Assembly (NCBI GenBank): GCA_965659845.1
Contig: CBFHXS010000117.1
Coordinates: forward strand, 1 to 6,762
Direction: 5' to 3'
Origin: Brumimicrobium sp965659845
GTDB taxonomy: Bacteria; Bacteroidota; Bacteroidia; Flavobacteriales_D; Crocinitomicaceae
Length of the DNA: 6,762 nt
This document shows, one piece after another, positions 6,063 to 6,762 of this stretch. Every line of letters begins with the position of its first letter. The stretch's first letter is position 1. The notes beneath the pieces are model-generated. The model did no database searches, was not told where the DNA came from, and saw nothing but the letters and a program-made list of their open reading frames with translations. The translations under genes were made by a program, and so were the position numbers.

Positions 6063-6762
6063 ATGTTTACAGTAGCAAATATCTTAACAGGTTTCAATCT
6101 TCTATCGGGGGTTATGAGTATAATATTCACTTTCTCTGGAAGGTTAGAATGGGCCGTACTCGCGATTTTCGTAGGAGCGATTTTTGATTTTTTCGATGGA
6201 TTCGCCGCTCGCATGTTAAAACAACCAAGTGAATTGGGAAAACAATTGGATTCTCTTGCTGATCTTGTAACTTTTGGAGTAGCACCGGGTATGATCGTAT
6301 TTGTGCTTTTGATTCTATCTGGATCTTGGGATATAATTGTAGAACAAGATGGAGGTATAGAACAATTATGGCTTGACGGAACAATGGGCTATAGCGTAAG
6401 TTATTGGGTGACAATTTTCCTGAATGACCTTGTTGGAAACATGAATCCTTACTATCCAAATCATTTTTATGGATGGTATTTAGTATTACCATTCGTTGCT
6501 CTAATCCTACCTTTTTTCAGCATGTTTAGATTGGCTAAATTCAATCTTGATAAGAGGCAATCGACTGGATTCATGGGCCTTCCTACTCCCGCAAATGGAA
6601 TTTTCTTTGCTTCTTTTGCTTTATTGCTGTGGGATGGTTTTGGCGAAGAAAATTGGAAAACAGTTTTGTCTATGACGTTGATAAAAGATCAAGTATTAAT
6701 GACCTTTGTTGTTGCCTTCTCTATTCTTTTAGTTAGCGAATTAAGATTGTTTTCATTAAAGT
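6063..6762 (+). CDS. pssA: CDP-diacylglycerol-serine O-phosphatidyltransferase (PssA), C-terminus cut by window edge
   Basis: An integral inner-membrane enzyme that joins CDP-diacylglycerol and L-serine to give phosphatidylserine and CMP, the first committed step to phosphatidylethanolamine. The CDP-alcohol phosphatidyltransferase signature DG-x2-AR-x8-G-x3-D-x3-D is complete: D45 G46, A49 R50, G59, D63 and D67, in DGFAARM and LGKQLDSLADLVTFG. The start MFTVANILTGFNLLSG is typical of bacterial PssA. MFRLAKFNLDKRQSTGF followed by MGLPTPANG (residues 154-179) is characteristic of the serine-specific branch, which argues against PgsA. Several hydrophobic segments fit a multi-pass membrane protein (about 28-44, 72-86, 138-155, 179-192, 213-228). 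Of the protein, 233 codons are visible; only a short tail should be missing. The segment at about 88-136 is a long, polar loop between membrane helices. No Shine-Dalgarno is seen, and the upstream terminator leaves little room for a separate promoter. Confidence 0.93.
   Translation, partial: MFTVANILTGFNLLSGVMSIIFTFSGRLEWAVLAIFVGAIFDFFDGFAARMLKQPSELGKQLDSLADLVTFGVAPGMIVFVLLILSGSWDIIVEQDGGIEQLWLDGTMGYSVSYWVTIFLNDLVGNMNPYYPNHFYGWYLVLPFVALILPFFSMFRLAKFNLDKRQSTGFMGLPTPANGIFFASFALLLWDGFGEENWKTVLSMTLIKDQVLMTFVVAFSILLVSELRLFSLK

Noticed and set aside
6017..6492. Minus-strand frames of 65 and 121 codons opposite pssA
   Set aside because: They run antisense through the invariant CDP-alcohol phosphatidyltransferase motif, which fixes the coding strand.

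Overview
The window is AT-rich DNA from a member of the Bacteroidota. The clearest sign is a gene pair specific to the type IX secretion system (T9SS): a gingipain-like (peptidase C25) putative sortase of the PorU2 type and a PorV/PorQ-family outer-membrane barrel. Weak or absent Shine-Dalgarno sequences and A/T-rich leaders fit the same phylum. The mix resembles marine Flavobacteriales- or Saprospiria-like genomes, but the order cannot be fixed from this sequence alone.

Layout: positions 1-5179 hold two minus-strand genes that read leftward as one operon. The PorV/PorQ-family barrel (4085-5179) comes first. Eight bases after its stop codon, a PorU2-type sortase begins at a TTG codon (4076) and runs off the left edge after 1358 codons. 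A 177-bp divergent intergenic region (5180-5356) separates them from two plus-strand genes. The first of these is a small outer-membrane beta-barrel protein of unknown function (5357-5998), with a sigma-54-like promoter candidate just upstream. It ends in a strong Rho-independent terminator (6019-6049). Only 13 bases after the terminator's T-run, a CDP-diacylglycerol-serine O-phosphatidyltransferase (pssA) begins and runs off the right edge.

How they fit together: in the T9SS, proteins with a C-terminal sorting domain cross the outer membrane. A PorV-type barrel is thought to receive them and pass them to a C25 sortase, which removes the sorting domain and attaches the protein to surface lipopolysaccharide. 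The PorV-like/PorU2 pair looks like one such shuttle-plus-sortase module, possibly a second one beside the canonical porU/porV. PorU2 activity is assigned by family resemblance. The small barrel is also an envelope protein but has no evident link to the T9SS. PssA makes phosphatidylserine for phosphatidylethanolamine synthesis and is a housekeeping neighbour.

No tRNA, rRNA, CRISPR array, insertion sequence or phage gene was seen. The points most worth a second look are the PorV-first operon with its TTG-started sortase, a possible ILEI/FAM3-like module inside the sortase, the sigma-54-like promoter, and the terminator placed almost on top of the pssA start.
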